A DNA stretch of 64,000 nt. Source: Calditrichia bacterium (GTDB lineage: Bacteria > Calditrichota > Calditrichia > RBG-13-44-9 > J075). A program made the translations under genes and the position numbers. Positions 17,421 to 25,761 of the stretch are shown one piece after another. The notes under the pieces were generated by a model. The model searched no databases. It saw nothing but the letters and a program-made list of their open reading frames with translations, and was not told where the DNA came from. Every line of letters starts with the position of its first letter. Position 1 is the first letter of the stretch. The stretch is from NCBI GenBank assembly GCA_028284445.1, contig JANQRS010000023.1, forward strand, positions 62,001 to 126,000. The letters are read 5' to 3'.

Positions 17421-18909
17421 TGTAACCGCATTGCTCGAGCAACTAAATCCATTGATTCCCCAGATCATCACTTGGCTACTAACCTACTCCCTGCATAGCA
17501 GCTTGATTCTGATCGCAGTTTGGTTAATCAGCCAAATCAGGAAATCTCGCGATCCACATGTTCAGGATACGCTTTGGAAAATTGCCATCATGGGCGGCAT
17601 CCTGACGACCTCCCTTCAGTTAGCCAGCGGCCTGGAACCGATTGCCGGACATCACCAACTAGGCAATGAACCGGAATCACACCAATCCTTTCGAACGCAA
17701 CTTGAATCAAAAGATATAGATCCTGCGGAGTTGCTTATCGACTTTCCGGTGGAAAGCGCCGTCGTAAGTAAAGAAGTCACCAGCACCTTTCTGGTTATTA
17801 GCAGCGAAGACAAATCCGCCTCCCCATTCACAGATATGCACCAGAACTTGTTCAGCGAATTGCAACCCAGGCAAATGGAAGTAACCGTCGAAACTGATTA
17901 CGACAGTGGCTTTGTTTGGGCCGGTGATACCTGGAATGCGCAGTTGGAAGACCTTTCCGCAACATTTCCAGCAATGAAGCAAATGTTGGAAAACTCTGCC
18001 GAGAACCATCCCACATTGATCGCCGGATCGTTGGCAAAATGGATTTTCTGGATCTGGCTCGGTATCTCCTTTCTGCTGATTCTGCGCTTTTTCATTTCTT
18101 ACTATCAACTCCGCCGGAGCATCGGGGAACGAATCGGCATTTACGATGGGCCATTGCGCGAAAATCTCGACCGTCTCCTCGTGCAGACAGGCAGCCGCCG
18201 GAAAGTAAAGCTGACCTGTTCAACCAATATCGTCAGCCCCATCGCTTTTGGCCTTCGGGAAATTTGCTTGCCCGTACGAGCAATGCATGAGCTCAGTGAA
18301 GAAGAGCAGCGAACGATGCTTGCCCATGAATTGGCTCATTTGCTCCGTCACGATCCCCTGTGGCTGGTAACCACCCTCTTATTAAATAGCATTCTCTTTT
18401 TCCAACCGTTGAATCATTTGGCACGTCGCCGGATGGAAGAAACAGCTGAATACCTCTGTGACGATTGGGCATTGCTGCATACCAGCAAAAAGATTGACTT
18501 TGCCAAATGCTTGACGCAAGTGGCGGAATGGGTCGGCAATCGTCCCCAACCCGGTTTTATTGCCGCCATGGGTGGACGCCCGTCGATGTTGGTTCGTCGC
18601 GTAAGCAGAATCCTGAACGACACACCACAAAAGTGTGCACCCTGGCGACGTGTCAAGACTGTGATGCCTATCGTCGTTCTCATGTTGACGGTAACCTGGG
18701 CTGCCCCTACCTTAGCCCCGCCCTCTCCGCAAAAAGCAATTTTCGTCTACAGTGTGGAGAGCGATGTGATAAGCGACTCCTTACGCATGGCTTTCCCGGA
18801 TGCAGCTACTTTGCAACCTGGCTCATACCGCTATTTTTTTAAGAGTAACGAAGGTGCGCCCGTTCGCAGAGCGAAAATGCAGATTAGGCGAATGCGAACA
18901 GAACCCTAA
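17413..18909 (+). CDS. BlaR1-type M56 family metallopeptidase
   Basis: Initiating at the ATG at 17413, which overlaps the last eight bases of blaI, the protein has 498 residues. N-terminal membrane helices (WLLTYSLHSSLILIAVWLI; a second near WKIAIMGGIL) are followed by a long loop, another helix (KWIFWIWLGISFLLILRFFI), and the zinc protease motif His305-Glu-Leu-Ala-His (LAHELAHLLRHDP) with the later EYLCDDWAL glutamate/aspartate region. A last helix lies near TVMPIVVLMLTV. The C-terminal penicillin-binding sensor of true BlaR1 is missing, so the signal is not predictable. Its likely job is to cleave BlaI upon a membrane stimulus. Confidence 0.9.
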   Translation: MFNVTALLEQLNPLIPQIITWLLTYSLHSSLILIAVWLISQIRKSRDPHVQDTLWKIAIMGGILTTSLQLASGLEPIAGHHQLGNEPESHQSFRTQLESKDIDPAELLIDFPVESAVVSKEVTSTFLVISSEDKSASPFTDMHQNLFSELQPRQMEVTVETDYDSGFVWAGDTWNAQLEDLSATFPAMKQMLENSAENHPTLIAGSLAKWIFWIWLGISFLLILRFFISYYQLRRSIGERIGIYDGPLRENLDRLLVQTGSRRKVKLTCSTNIVSPIAFGLREICLPVRAMHELSEEEQRTMLAHELAHLLRHDPLWLVTTLLLNSILFFQPLNHLARRRMEETAEYLCDDWALLHTSKKIDFAKCLTQVAEWVGNRPQPGFIAAMGGRPSMLVRRVSRILNDTPQKCAPWRRVKTVMPIVVLMLTVTWAAPTLAPPSPQKAIFVYSVESDVISDSLRMAFPDAATLQPGSYRYFFKSNEGAPVRRAKMQIRRMRTEP

Positions 18910-18932
18910 ATAATCCCCACTACAGTTTATAC

Positions 18933-18970
18933 AGCCTGAGCGCTTCCTGAAAGAAGCGCACAGGCTTTCT
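18933..18970 (+). terminator. Stem-loop after the M56 peptidase gene
   Basis: AGCCTG-A-GCGCTTC (18933-18946) pairs with GAAGCGC-A-CAGGCT (18953-18966), a 13-pair stem with one A-A mismatch. Only TTTCT follows, so it may attenuate rather than stop transcription into the PDZ gene. Confidence 0.55.
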
Positions 18971-19025
18971 ATGCCCAAAATGGCAACAAATCCATCAATT
19001 TTAGCAGTTTGAAAAGGAGGAACTG

Positions 19026-19760
19026 ATGAAAACCAAACAACTGATACTGGCTAGCTTCGTGACATGCTTTCTGCTTAGCTCCATTTCTGCACAGGAATTC
19101 TCACGGCGGGTTGAATTGGAAGTTGATGGCGAAACCCATCAACTGGTAGAATTTGGCGCGCTGATCGGCGAGGTTGATGGCGAACTCAAATTCTTGCTTA
19201 CCATGCCGTCAGACCATCTCCAAAAGGCCTATAAAGGCGTCGATATCAAAGAAGAAGACAAAATCCTGATGATGAACGGAAAGCGAATCCGCACCGTGGC
19301 GGAATTCAAAGAGCTGTATGACGTTGTAGAAATTGGCGCAGATGTAAAATTGGGCCTGCGCCGCGGAGAAGAGATGTTTATTCGCAGCTTCCCCAAGATC
19401 GATCCCGAAGATGCTCCTCAGATGGTTATGCGTGTCAGCCGTGATGATGGTGAAGGCGGCAATGAAGATATAACGCTTGCTGCCGAGCTCAGCATGCTCT
19501 TGCGCGGCAAGGGAGACAGGCTCGAAGTGGAAACGATCGAAGGCCTCGGTGAAGTCGACGGATTGGACATTGCTACCGGTGACATCATTAGTAAGCTGAA
19601 CGGGAAACCTCTATCCAGCACCGAAGAGTGGGACAAGCAATATGCCGGCATTGCAGTGGGTGAAGAGCTGACGATCGAAGTCTTGCGCAACGGAAAGACC
19701 ATTCGTTCAACGCTAAAGAAGCCGGCTTCACGAGGCCGGGTAATGATGCGCAGCAACTAA
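19026..19760 (+). CDS. Exported protein with two PDZ domains
   Basis: This 244-residue protein has a signal peptide (LILASFVTCFLLSSISAQ) and an AAAAGGAGGAACTG ribosome site before its ATG. PDZ domain 1 spans about residues 40-120 (AYKGVDIKEEDKILMMNGK) and PDZ domain 2 about 165-235 (GLDIATGDIISKLNGKPL). There is no protease domain, so it probably binds C-termini or unfolded segments of envelope proteins. It lies between the M56 peptidase and the NEW3 protein genes; a role in envelope-stress sensing together with them is inference. Confidence 0.85.
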   Translation: MKTKQLILASFVTCFLLSSISAQEFSRRVELEVDGETHQLVEFGALIGEVDGELKFLLTMPSDHLQKAYKGVDIKEEDKILMMNGKRIRTVAEFKELYDVVEIGADVKLGLRRGEEMFIRSFPKIDPEDAPQMVMRVSRDDGEGGNEDITLAAELSMLLRGKGDRLEVETIEGLGEVDGLDIATGDIISKLNGKPLSSTEEWDKQYAGIAVGEELTIEVLRNGKTIRSTLKKPASRGRVMMRSN

Positions 19761-19781
19761 CAAACTAAAACTGGAACAATC

Positions 19782-21281
19782 ATGCATATCTACAGAATTC
19801 TCTGCGCAATTTTGACAATTGCTATTTTTCTACCCTGCGGATTGGGAGCCCAGGTGGGAGTACCGTTTAATCAAAGAGATGATGAATATCGATTGCTTGG
19901 CTTAAAGCGGGCCAAGAGCGCCTACGAAGCTGCCAAGGCGGATCTGGAACGCAGTCGTGAATTGGCCGAAAAGGAGCTGATCTCATCGCGCGAATTGGAA
20001 AGTACCCGGCGTACTTTTGCCGATGCGGAGGTGAATTATCAACAGTCCCTGCTCGCCGTACTTTTTGAGATGCAATACGTTACCGTTGCCGGCGCTGTGA
20101 AATACCAGGCGACGGATGGACGCAAACATGTAAAACTCACTTTGGCCAATGCCTCTGGTGGCAGCGCTGAATACCGCAAGCTATTGAACATTGATGATGC
20201 GCTGTTTCGTTCACTGCAGCCTGATATCGTCAACAATGTCTATATATCGCTGCTAAATGATGAAGGCGCCATTATCAGCCAGCCGTACGAAGCAAAGATC
20301 AGTCAGTTGACGGCAGGAAAGCCAAAAACACTGGATTTCGCACTGCTTCAAGACCTGGATGCGGTAACCGTTAATCTGGTTTACGGCAGTGGCACAACCC
20401 GCAGTCCCAAGATCTACCTGCAAAAAGACGCCAGCGTTAACAAGGTCATTGTTCAGTCGGAACAGTTCTCACAGGAAGTTGAGCTGGGCGGCTCCGCCTC
20501 CTTTGAAATGACCCTGGAGCTTTTCAGTGGTCTGAATACAAATTACAAACTGGAAGTGGTTAACCTTCCGCAGCAGATTAATCGCTATTTCACTGATCGT
20601 AGCGGACAGACACGCCTCAGTCAGTTCAAATTTACTGAGTCAGCCAACACCCGCTACGCTGCACTGCAGATCTTCATGCCCGATCGCCCGACAGATGCCG
20701 TTCAAATGGATAAAGCCATCCCCTTTTACATGCTGGTTATTCCTCGCGAGCAGCGGGCTGCACTCGGCAATCTACAGGATAAAATCTGGAATGAAACTGA
20801 CATACAGAAGCTGAATGTCGGTTACGTAAAGCTGGAAGTTGTGCCTCGCGGGATTGGTCGCCTGCTGGTAAAGGCACCGCAGCTTTATCACGGCATCCAC
20901 ACAGATGAATCCGTAATCGCCAGTATCCATGTGAAGAATGAAGGCAGCCGCCGTCTGGACAATGTTGAACTCGAAGCAGATGTGCCTCTCAATTGGGACA
21001 AGGAGATCATTCCACCGGTTATCGAAAGCCTGGACATTGCGGAAGAGAAGAAATTTCAGCTAAAACTGACGCCGCCGCCCGGCGTCGCGGTAGGCAAATA
21101 TGAAGCGCGTGTTCGCACGACATCTTTTTCCGAAAACCAGCCTATCAACGGTGAAGATAAAACCGTGACGGTCGAGATCCTGGCCGAAGCAAATGTATTG
21201 TTGACAGCAGTTATTGTTCTTACGATCCTCGGACTAATCATAGGGCTGGTGGTCTTCGGCATCCGCCTGTCACGGAAATAA
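19782..21281 (+). CDS. NEW3-domain membrane-anchored protein
   Basis: The 499-residue protein has a signal peptide (ending LGAQ), an N-terminal coiled-coil stretch (AKSAYEAAKADLERSRELAE, about 35-75), several beta-sandwich regions, a C-terminal NEW3-like domain (about 365-470, with IHVKNEGSRRLDNVELEADV and a PPPGVAVGKYEARV stretch) and a final membrane helix (about 475-496). The bulk should face the periplasm. Proteins of this type are often encoded beside ABC-2 ATPase and permease genes, as here, and probably form an accessory part of the transporter. Its ligand is unknown. Confidence 0.75.
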   Translation: MHIYRILCAILTIAIFLPCGLGAQVGVPFNQRDDEYRLLGLKRAKSAYEAAKADLERSRELAEKELISSRELESTRRTFADAEVNYQQSLLAVLFEMQYVTVAGAVKYQATDGRKHVKLTLANASGGSAEYRKLLNIDDALFRSLQPDIVNNVYISLLNDEGAIISQPYEAKISQLTAGKPKTLDFALLQDLDAVTVNLVYGSGTTRSPKIYLQKDASVNKVIVQSEQFSQEVELGGSASFEMTLELFSGLNTNYKLEVVNLPQQINRYFTDRSGQTRLSQFKFTESANTRYAALQIFMPDRPTDAVQMDKAIPFYMLVIPREQRAALGNLQDKIWNETDIQKLNVGYVKLEVVPRGIGRLLVKAPQLYHGIHTDESVIASIHVKNEGSRRLDNVELEADVPLNWDKEIIPPVIESLDIAEEKKFQLKLTPPPGVAVGKYEARVRTTSFSENQPINGEDKTVTVEILAEANVLLTAVIVLTILGLIIGLVVFGIRLSRK

Positions 21282-21371
21282 GGGCGAGAGGGGCTTGACG
21301 CCGAAGCCACCACGTAGATCTCTGGCTGTACATCCTCTTCCGGTAAGACAGGGGGGTGCAAAACGGAAAAT

Positions 21372-21475
21372 GATCAACGCGAATGTCCGCGAATTGACAC
21401 AAATGTATCTAGTGACTCGAAAATCGACCTGAATCCAAAGGATCATTCGCGAAAATTCGTGTTCATTCGCGGCAA
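21372..21475. repeat. Inverted repeat with 10-bp internal period
   Basis: The right arm (21443-21473) is built of three units, CATTCGCGAA, AATTCGTGTT and CATTCGCGGC. The left arm (21377-21405), read on the other strand, gives CATTTGTGTC, AATTCGCGGA, CATTCGCGTT. The arms are thus inverted copies with the same phase, about 37 bases apart. A related element lies at 23.9-24.1 kb. The spacer to the ABC gene holds nothing else recognisable. Confidence 0.7.
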
Positions 21476-21554
21476 GTTTTTAAGCTGCAATTGCCTGAGG
21501 GGATTTAAGGGATGAGGGGCCTTAAAAAAGAAATCAGATCACTAAGGAGAAACC

Positions 21555-22328
21555 ATGAACGAAACTTTATCACAAATTGATGGCTCGGGCCGCCAGGAAA
21601 GCATGCTGGTTGCCGCTCACCTTTCAAAACGATATGAAGACGGGGTGCTGGCGCTTGACGATCTCTCTCTGGCTGTTGCCCCGGGAGAAATCTATGCCAT
21701 GCTAGGGGGCAATGGTGCCGGTAAAACCACCACCATCAATCTCTTCCTGAATTTCATTGATCCGACTTCAGGACAGGCAATAGTCGACGGCATCGTTACC
21801 CATGAAGAGCCTTTGACTGCCCGTCAAAAAATTGCCTACGTGTCTGAAAACGTGATGCTCTATACCAACTTTACCGCATTGCAAAACCTCGACTATTTTG
21901 CCCGCCTGGGTGGTCAAAATGATTATAGCAAAGAGGAGTACCGCACGGCCCTGTTGAGAGTCGGCCTGCAAGAAGAAGCGCATGGCAAACGCCTGCGTGA
22001 TTTTTCGAAAGGGATGCGCCAAAAATGCGGTATTGCCATTGCGATTCTAAAAGACGCGCCGGCAATCCTGCTCGACGAACCAACCAGTGGTCTTGATCCC
22101 AAAGCTGGCCTGGAGTTTATCAGCCTCCTCGATGATCTGCGCTCCGAAGGAAAAGCGATTCTTATGTCAACTCACGATATCTTCCGCGCCAAGCAAATCG
22201 CCAATACCATTGGCATCATGAACGAAGGTAAGCTGGTGATGCAAAAAACCACTGAAGAGCTTCGCGGAGAGAACCTTGAAGAACTGTACGTCAACTATAT
22301 GGTAAGTGGCATGGCCGTCGCCAGTTAA
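21555..22328 (+). CDS. ABC-2 type transporter ATP-binding protein
   Basis: This 257-residue ATPase has Walker A GGNGAGKTTT (about residue 52), a Q-loop region, a variant signature DFSKGMRQK in place of LSGGQ (a form common in ABC-2 export ATPases), Walker B AILLDEPTSGLDP, and the switch histidine in MSTHD. GGAGA lies before the ATG. It should energise the two permeases encoded downstream; such systems export or flip drugs, lipids or peptides, or act in gliding and envelope biogenesis (GldA-like). The substrate is not predictable. Confidence 0.95.
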   Translation: MNETLSQIDGSGRQESMLVAAHLSKRYEDGVLALDDLSLAVAPGEIYAMLGGNGAGKTTTINLFLNFIDPTSGQAIVDGIVTHEEPLTARQKIAYVSENVMLYTNFTALQNLDYFARLGGQNDYSKEEYRTALLRVGLQEEAHGKRLRDFSKGMRQKCGIAIAILKDAPAILLDEPTSGLDPKAGLEFISLLDDLRSEGKAILMSTHDIFRAKQIANTIGIMNEGKLVMQKTTEELRGENLEELYVNYMVSGMAVAS

Positions 22329-22462
22329 GCAGCTCCGAGGTAAGGTTCGAGTGATGGATGATATTTTATTTTGTTGTTCGAGTCTTGCCAGATCGTCCCC
22401 CCTGGGGGAAGTAGAGGGAGAAACGCTACAACCGACATCCTAGTTATAAGAGGGTCTATACA

Positions 22463-23878
22463 ATGTTCAAAACACTGATTGAGAAAGAACTCAAAGAAAT
22501 CATTGGCTCAACTCGCTTCGCGGTAACTTTTGGTGTTTGTGCCTGCCTGATTGTCCTGGCATTTTACGTCGGCGCTCGCAATTACCAGATAAGTCAAACG
22601 CGTTACGAAGCGGCAATCGCCGAGAACTTCCGTCAGATGGAGGGCATTACAGAATGGCTAAATGTAAATCATCACATTTACCTACCGCCGAATCCGGTTT
22701 CAAGCCTGGTAACCGGCATTTCCAATGATATTGGCCGTAACATTCAGGTTCAAGGCCTCGGAGAGCTTCGCGCAGAAGATAGTCGCTTCAACAATGACCC
22801 GCTTTTTGCGGTATTTCGCTTCCTCGACCTGGATTTTATTTTCCAGATCATTCTCTCGCTATTTGCGATTCTCTTTGCATACAACGCCATCTGCGGGGAG
22901 AAGGAACAAGGGACATTGCGTTTAACATTTGCCAACGGTATTCCCAAGGACAAATACATTCTCGGAAAAATTAGCGGCTCCTTCTTGGCCCTGGCCTTAC
23001 CGCTCCTGATTCCAATCTTGATCGGCTGCTTGCTTTTGCCAATTATGGGCATTCCCATGAGCAGTCAGGACTGGGGCAAGCTGGCGTTGGTAATTCTTGC
23101 CGGTTACCTCTATTTCGGCATCTTTCTCTCCCTGTCAGTCTGGGTTTCGGGATTGACACATCGTTCATCAAACGCCTTCCTGCTCCTGCTGGTCATATGG
23201 ATCTTCTCGGTTTTGATTCTACCACGCAGCGCGGTACTGATTGCCGGACGTGCCGTGGACGTGATTTCCGTTGATGAAATCTCTGCCCAGAAAAGCGTTC
23301 TGAATGCGCAAATCTGGCGTGAAGATCGCGACAAGATGAATGAATTCAAGCCGTCAGAAGACACAGAGATTGACCAGATCATGCAGGATTTTCAAAAAAT
23401 GATGCAAGATCTCAGCGCTGAGCGCGACCAGCGAATGCGTGAACTGGGCGGGAGGCTTGCAGAACAACGCAGGAATGAACAAAGCGTGCAGGAACGCCTC
23501 GCGTTTTCACTGGCTCGCCTCAGTCCGTCGGCCGCGTTCTCGCTGGCGGTGATGAACCTCGCCGGAACCTCCATCGATCTGAAACAGCATTTCCTGGATG
23601 CCGCCTCAGCCTATCAGCAAAGCTATGCATCCTTTATGAGAGAGAAAACCGGTGGAACGCTGAAGGGCGGTGGCATGGTCATGGTTTTCCGCCGCGACGG
23701 GGATGATGTGACACCGAAAGAAATTGATCCGCAGGAGATCCCGGTATTTCAATATCAGCCGCCTTCGGTAGCAACCGTATTTAATGCCTCGTTTCTCGAT
23801 TTTGGATTGCTTGCGCTATTTAACATCCTGTTTTTTGCCGGGGCATATACGACCTTCCTGCGCTATGATGTGCGCTAG
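22463..23878 (+). CDS. ABC-2 type transporter permease (first of two paralogues)
   Basis: The 471-residue protein has one N-terminal helix (FAVTFGVCACLIVLAFYVGA), a periplasmic loop, a central cluster of helices (DFIFQIILSLFAILFAYNAI; ALALPLLIPILIGCLLLPIM; LALVILAGYLYFGIFL; AFLLLLVIWIFSVLILP), a long soluble segment rich in charged coiled coil (about 285-400), and a last helix before RYDVR. The cytoplasmic GEKEQGTLRLTFAN element after the second helix is the ABC-2 coupling motif. It is clearly homologous to the permease at 24179, ending in the same RYDVR, so the pair probably forms a heterodimer. Confidence 0.9.
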   Translation: MFKTLIEKELKEIIGSTRFAVTFGVCACLIVLAFYVGARNYQISQTRYEAAIAENFRQMEGITEWLNVNHHIYLPPNPVSSLVTGISNDIGRNIQVQGLGELRAEDSRFNNDPLFAVFRFLDLDFIFQIILSLFAILFAYNAICGEKEQGTLRLTFANGIPKDKYILGKISGSFLALALPLLIPILIGCLLLPIMGIPMSSQDWGKLALVILAGYLYFGIFLSLSVWVSGLTHRSSNAFLLLLVIWIFSVLILPRSAVLIAGRAVDVISVDEISAQKSVLNAQIWREDRDKMNEFKPSEDTEIDQIMQDFQKMMQDLSAERDQRMRELGGRLAEQRRNEQSVQERLAFSLARLSPSAAFSLAVMNLAGTSIDLKQHFLDAASAYQQSYASFMREKTGGTLKGGGMVMVFRRDGDDVTPKEIDPQEIPVFQYQPPSVATVFNASFLDFGLLALFNILFFAGAYTTFLRYDVR

Positions 23879-23897
23879 GCCAGAGGAAACCTTTCGA

Positions 23898-24141
23898 CAC
23901 AGATAAAGACAAGAAATATTAGACAGGATTAAGAGGATAAATTCTTTCCACACAAATTGACACGAACAAACACAGATGATAATTAATGTAAAGTAATTAA
24001 GAACAGAATATTACAAGAACGGTATGGCCTGGGTTTTGTTTTCCCCCTGCTTCTCAATCTGTGTAAATCTGTGAAAATCCGTGTGTATCTGTGGCGAAGG
24101 GTTTTAGAAAATCCTGTAGATCCGGTTAACCTGTCTAAAAA
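23898..24141. repeat. Nested inverted repeat with 10-bp phased TGTG units, between the two permease genes
   Basis: The right arm has ATCTGTGTAA, ATCTGTGAAA, ATCCGTGTGT, ATCTGTGGC (24058-24095), then ATCCTGTAG, ATCCGGTTA, ACCTGTCTAA (to 24138). The left arm carries reverse-complement counterparts: TTAGACAGGATTAAGAGGAT (23919-23938) and CACAAATTGACACGAACAAA (23951-23970) followed by CACAGATG. The gap of 300 bases between the genes is mostly this element and holds no ORF. Unit length, phase and the YGYG core match the element at 21.4 kb. Confidence 0.7.
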
Positions 24142-24178
24142 GATCAGTCAACATTTTTGAAAAGCACAAGAGGAAATC

Positions 24179-25645
24179 ATGCTCAAATTGATGATACTAA
24201 AAGAGCTCAAATCCATTATCAGCAGTCCGAAGTTTGCTGCCACATTTGGCGCATGCTCCATTCTGATCTTGCTGAGTATTTTCATCGGCATCAATGAATA
24301 TCAGGAAAATGTGAAAGCCTATGACACTGCAAGTCAGCTTAATAATCAACGCCTGGCTGAGAGTTTGTCCTGGCATGGCATGTCAAACCAAATTTTTCGC
24401 AAACCACAGGTCATGCAAATTTTAGTATCTGGCGTACAAAATGATATTGGCCGCCTGTCCAGCGTGGGCCGCTATGAGGGAATCAAATTGCGCCGCAGTA
24501 GCTATTCCGATGACCCAATATTTGCGGTATTTCGCTTTATCGACTTTGCTTTCATCACTCAAGTTGCGCTATCACTCCTGGCAATTCTATTCACCTACGA
24601 CGCAATTAACGGGGAACGCGAGCGAGGCACTTTGAAATTAACCTTCGCCAATGCAGTGCCACGGGCCAAATATATTCTCGCCAAGTTTCTCGGCTCGACA
24701 CTTGGCCTGGTGATCCCATTGCTAATCCCCATCCTCATTGGCATTTTGCTAATGCTTCTTTATCGGGTACCGATCACCGGCGAAGACTGGATAAAGATAT
24801 CGGTGCTACTACTGACCTCGATCCTCTTCTTCGTCTTTTTCATTGCTGCCGGATTGATGGTATCGGCTATGACCAGGCGTTCTTCGACATCATTTATGAT
24901 TCTGCTGGTGGCCTGGGTAACCATGGTTCTGATCGTTCCTCGTGCCGGCGTTATGCTGGCTGGTCAATTGGTCACAATTCCCAGCGTTGCCGAGATCGAG
25001 AGTCAACAGGCAGCGTATGAACAATCGGCCTGGGATGCTCATTACGACAAAATGGAAGAGGCAAGAATTGCACGCCGTCAACAAATGGCCAATATGACAC
25101 CTGCAGAGAAAGAAGCCTTTGAAGAAGATAATATGTGGGGGTGGATGGAAGAAGAAGAGGCATCTCGCAAAAAGATTCAGGGAGAAATTTCGGATCATAA
25201 CAAGAAACTGAATGAGGATCATCGAAACCGCCGTAGTGAGCAGGAACGACTGGGCTTCTCACTGTCGCGCTTTTCGCCGGCCTCTGCCTATCAACTTGCC
25301 TGCATGACCCTGGCAAATACCAACATAATGCTTAAGAACAGCTATGAGGATGCCCTGAACCAATATCGTGACGGTTTCCTGGCGTTTACGTCCCGCAAGC
25401 AGGAAGAGAATGAAGGTACCAGCGGTATCCGCATTTCGATTGACAGTGAGACCGGATTCAGCTTTTCCGGAAGCAGGGGTATCGAAAGCCTGGACCTCAG
25501 TGAAATACCGCGCTTTGACGTACCGCGGCAAACCCTCTCAACAATCGCCAATAGCACAATCTTAGACGTTGGTATATTGCTTTTTTATACCATCGCGGCA
25601 TTTGCACTTGGCTTTTTTGCGTTTTTGAGATATGATGTGAGATAG
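24179..25645 (+). CDS. ABC-2 type transporter permease (second of two paralogues)
   Basis: The 488-residue paralogue of the preceding permease has the same plan: first helix FAATFGACSILILLSIFIGI, helix cluster at about 125-265 with the coupling element GERERGTLKLTFAN, a long charged soluble segment (about 275-390, rich in Glu, Arg and Met), and a final helix before RYDVR. Ribosome site GAGGA precedes the ATG. The 300-base gap to the first permease is filled by an inverted repeat. The soluble segment is probably periplasmic, given the helix count. Confidence 0.9.
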   Translation: MLKLMILKELKSIISSPKFAATFGACSILILLSIFIGINEYQENVKAYDTASQLNNQRLAESLSWHGMSNQIFRKPQVMQILVSGVQNDIGRLSSVGRYEGIKLRRSSYSDDPIFAVFRFIDFAFITQVALSLLAILFTYDAINGERERGTLKLTFANAVPRAKYILAKFLGSTLGLVIPLLIPILIGILLMLLYRVPITGEDWIKISVLLLTSILFFVFFIAAGLMVSAMTRRSSTSFMILLVAWVTMVLIVPRAGVMLAGQLVTIPSVAEIESQQAAYEQSAWDAHYDKMEEARIARRQQMANMTPAEKEAFEEDNMWGWMEEEEASRKKIQGEISDHNKKLNEDHRNRRSEQERLGFSLSRFSPASAYQLACMTLANTNIMLKNSYEDALNQYRDGFLAFTSRKQEENEGTSGIRISIDSETGFSFSGSRGIESLDLSEIPRFDVPRQTLSTIANSTILDVGILLFYTIAAFALGFFAFLRYDVR

Positions 25646-25761
25646 GCTCGACTCCCAAACATTTTTTACGGTTGATTTCCGGACAAATATGTCGTTAGTA
25701 TAGTGGCGAGGGGATGCGCGAGTGATAATCATCTATCAGCCACGATGACGGGAGAACAGCT

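Noticed and set aside
22340..22400. GGTTCGAG and TTCGAGTC segments resembling tRNA T arms
   Set aside because: No acceptor, D or anticodon arm can be folded around them.
21282..24178. CRISPR array in the repeat-containing spacers
   Set aside because: Units are only 10 bases, run in both orientations and have no unique spacers; no cas genes are present.
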